From: Marinilabiliales bacterium
GTDB lineage: Bacteria; Bacteroidota; Bacteroidia; Bacteroidales; BM523
Assembly (NCBI GenBank): GCA_002869425.1
Contig: PKSZ01000269.1
Span: forward strand, 1-5,876
Reading direction: 5' to 3'
Length of the DNA stretch: 5,876 bases
Shown here: positions 4,650-5,876 of the stretch, piece after piece
Numbering within the stretch: position 1 is the first letter of the stretch
How the letters are laid out: every line of letters starts with the position of its first letter
Notes under the pieces: model-generated
The model's input: only the letters and a program-made list of their open reading frames with translations
Told to the model about the DNA's origin: nothing
The model's database searches: none
Translations under genes and position numbers: made by a program

Positions 4650-5876
4650 ATGTCAATGATTCAGAATAACTCCTTATCAACAATTATTTCTTTTGCAGCC
4701 TATTTGCTGGTTATGATTTTGATTGGAATTTACTTCTATAGGAAAAATAAAAGTCTGGATGACTATTTACTCGCAGGCAGGGGATTGAACAGCTGGGTTG
4801 CATCAATGAGTGCACAGGCCTCAGACATGAGTGGTTGGCTTTTGATGGGGCTTCCCGGATATGCATACATTGCAGGTATGGAAGCATTCTGGATTGCACT
4901 TGGGTTAGCCATTGGCACATATATTAACTGGAAGTGGATTGCAAAGCCCCTAAGAGTTTACACTGAAGTTTCAGGAAACTCATTAACCCTTCCTGATTTT
5001 TTCGAAAAAAGATTTTCAGATAAAAACAAAATAATCCGCATTCTCTCTGCTCTTATGATCCTTGGATTTTTTATGATTTATACATCTTCGGGGTTTGTAG
5101 CCGGAGCCAAACTTTTCACTGAAATTTTTGGAATCAGTTACACTACAGCACTCACAATTAGTGCGCTTATTATTGTTAGCTACACATTTTTGGGAGGATT
5201 TAACGCAGTTAGCTGGACTGATTTAATACAGGGAACCATGATGTTTTTTGCTATAGTTCTAATTCCTGTTATAGGGATAAAAACCCTCGGTGGATGGGAT
5301 ATTTTTTTGAAAGACTTAAAAACAGATAGTCCGGAGATGCTTAACATTTTCACATCCAATACGGGAGAAAAACTAAGCATTATCGGTATTATATCACTAT
5401 CCGCATGGGGTCTCGGATATTTTGGTCAACCACATATCCTCGCTCGTTTTATGGCTATAAAAAATGCTTCAGCAGTAAAAAAATCAAGAATCATTGCCAT
5501 AATCTGGGTTTTGATCTGCTTATCAGGAGCTCTGATTGTTGGAGTGATTGGCTACCAGTATTTCTCCGCACCTCTGGCTGATGAAGAAAGAGTATTTATC
5601 AATCTGGTTACCAATTTAACTCCTTCCTGGCTTTCCGGTATTCTTCTGGCTGCAATTCTTGCGGCTGTTATGAGTACAGCTGATTCCCAATTGCTTGTAA
5701 CAAGTTCGTCCGTTACTGAAGATATCTACAAAACGATTGTAAGAAAAAAACTTTCATCCAAACATTTAATTACCATAAGCCGACTGGCCGTAATATTGGT
5801 TGCTCTCATCAGCTATTGTATCGCATTAAATCCTGATAGTAGTGTTCTGGAACTTGTTGCATATGCATGGGCGGGC
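4650..5876 (+). CDS. putP: PutP sodium/proline symporter (3' end outside window)
   Basis: An open frame of 409 codons from ATG 4650 to the window edge, about four fifths of a normal PutP of roughly 500 aa. It belongs to the sodium:solute symporter family and imports L-proline with Na+ across the inner membrane. Family marks: SLDDYLLAGRGLNSWVASMS near residues 35-54, then ASDMSGWLLMGLPG (57-70) with Asp59 matching the Na+-linked Asp55 of E. coli PutP; FLGGFNAVSWTD (180-191); FGQPHILARFMA (258-269); and LAAVMSTADSQLL (337-349), where Ser342-Thr343 match the Na+-site Ser340/Thr341. An alternative ATG two codons downstream is possible. No Shine-Dalgarno is seen, which is normal for the phylum. 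It is divergent from arsR with 89 nt between the start codons. The match is across the whole stretch, so the substrate call is good, though related transporters differ subtly. Confidence 0.9.
   Translation, partial: MSMIQNNSLSTIISFAAYLLVMILIGIYFYRKNKSLDDYLLAGRGLNSWVASMSAQASDMSGWLLMGLPGYAYIAGMEAFWIALGLAIGTYINWKWIAKPLRVYTEVSGNSLTLPDFFEKRFSDKNKIIRILSALMILGFFMIYTSSGFVAGAKLFTEIFGISYTTALTISALIIVSYTFLGGFNAVSWTDLIQGTMMFFAIVLIPVIGIKTLGGWDIFLKDLKTDSPEMLNIFTSNTGEKLSIIGIISLSAWGLGYFGQPHILARFMAIKNASAVKKSRIIAIIWVLICLSGALIVGVIGYQYFSAPLADEERVFINLVTNLTPSWLSGILLAAILAAVMSTADSQLLVTSSSVTEDIYKTIVRKKLSSKHLITISRLAVILVALISYCIALNPDSSVLELVAYAWAG

Noticed and set aside
4711..5380. Minus-strand open frames inside putP
   Set aside because: They are shadows of the putP coding strand, which is supported by motifs along its whole length.
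1..5876. tRNA, rRNA, CRISPR array or insertion sequence
   Set aside because: I saw no regularly spaced repeats, no transposase-like frame, no long terminal inverted repeats and no tRNA-like cloverleaf in the spacers.

Overview
The window looks like chromosomal DNA from a member of the Bacteroidota. It is AT-rich, Shine-Dalgarno sequences are nearly absent, and upstream regions carry TAnnTTTG-type -7 elements. In one case this pairs with a TTTG at the expected 19-nt distance. Lipoproteins with short lipoboxes and a secreted CotH-like protein also fit this phylum. The genus cannot be fixed from the sequence.

Layout from left to right: (1) positions 1-208, minus strand, hold the secreted N-terminus of a CotH-kinase-like protein that runs off the window. 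(2) Positions 409-1263, minus strand, encode an alpha-class carbonic anhydrase lipoprotein with its own promoter and a hairpin terminator. (3) Positions 1516-4560, minus strand, hold a tight five-gene operon: arsR, a small CxxC thioredoxin-like gene (arsE-like), arsF, arsG and an arsP-type permease. The last four genes are overlapping or 3-5 nt apart. (4) From 4650 to the window end, plus strand, lies a divergent putP sodium/proline symporter cut off after 409 codons.

The ars operon is the centre of interest. It resembles the arsEFG organoarsenical system described in Shewanella, here under an ArsR repressor and joined to an ArsP/DUF318 permease. Arsenic is inferred from family membership; nothing in the sequence proves the substrate. 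Three of its proteins carry paired cysteines in three compartments: the small thioredoxin-like protein (cytosol), ArsG (a DsbD/CcdA-like membrane protein with one Cys in each of two hallmark helices), and ArsF (an envelope lipoprotein with CxxC). Together they look like a split DsbD-style dithiol relay across the inner membrane.

Control is unusually legible. A near-perfect 22-bp palindrome sits directly before the arsR start codon and overlaps the -7 box of a textbook Bacteroidota promoter. A second palindrome with the same TTCG-N8-CGAA design (13 of 16 bases identical) lies in the 50-nt gap between arsR and the thioredoxin-like gene, suggesting two ArsR operators in one operon. The first palindrome also contains a TAnnTTTG match on the opposite strand, facing putP.
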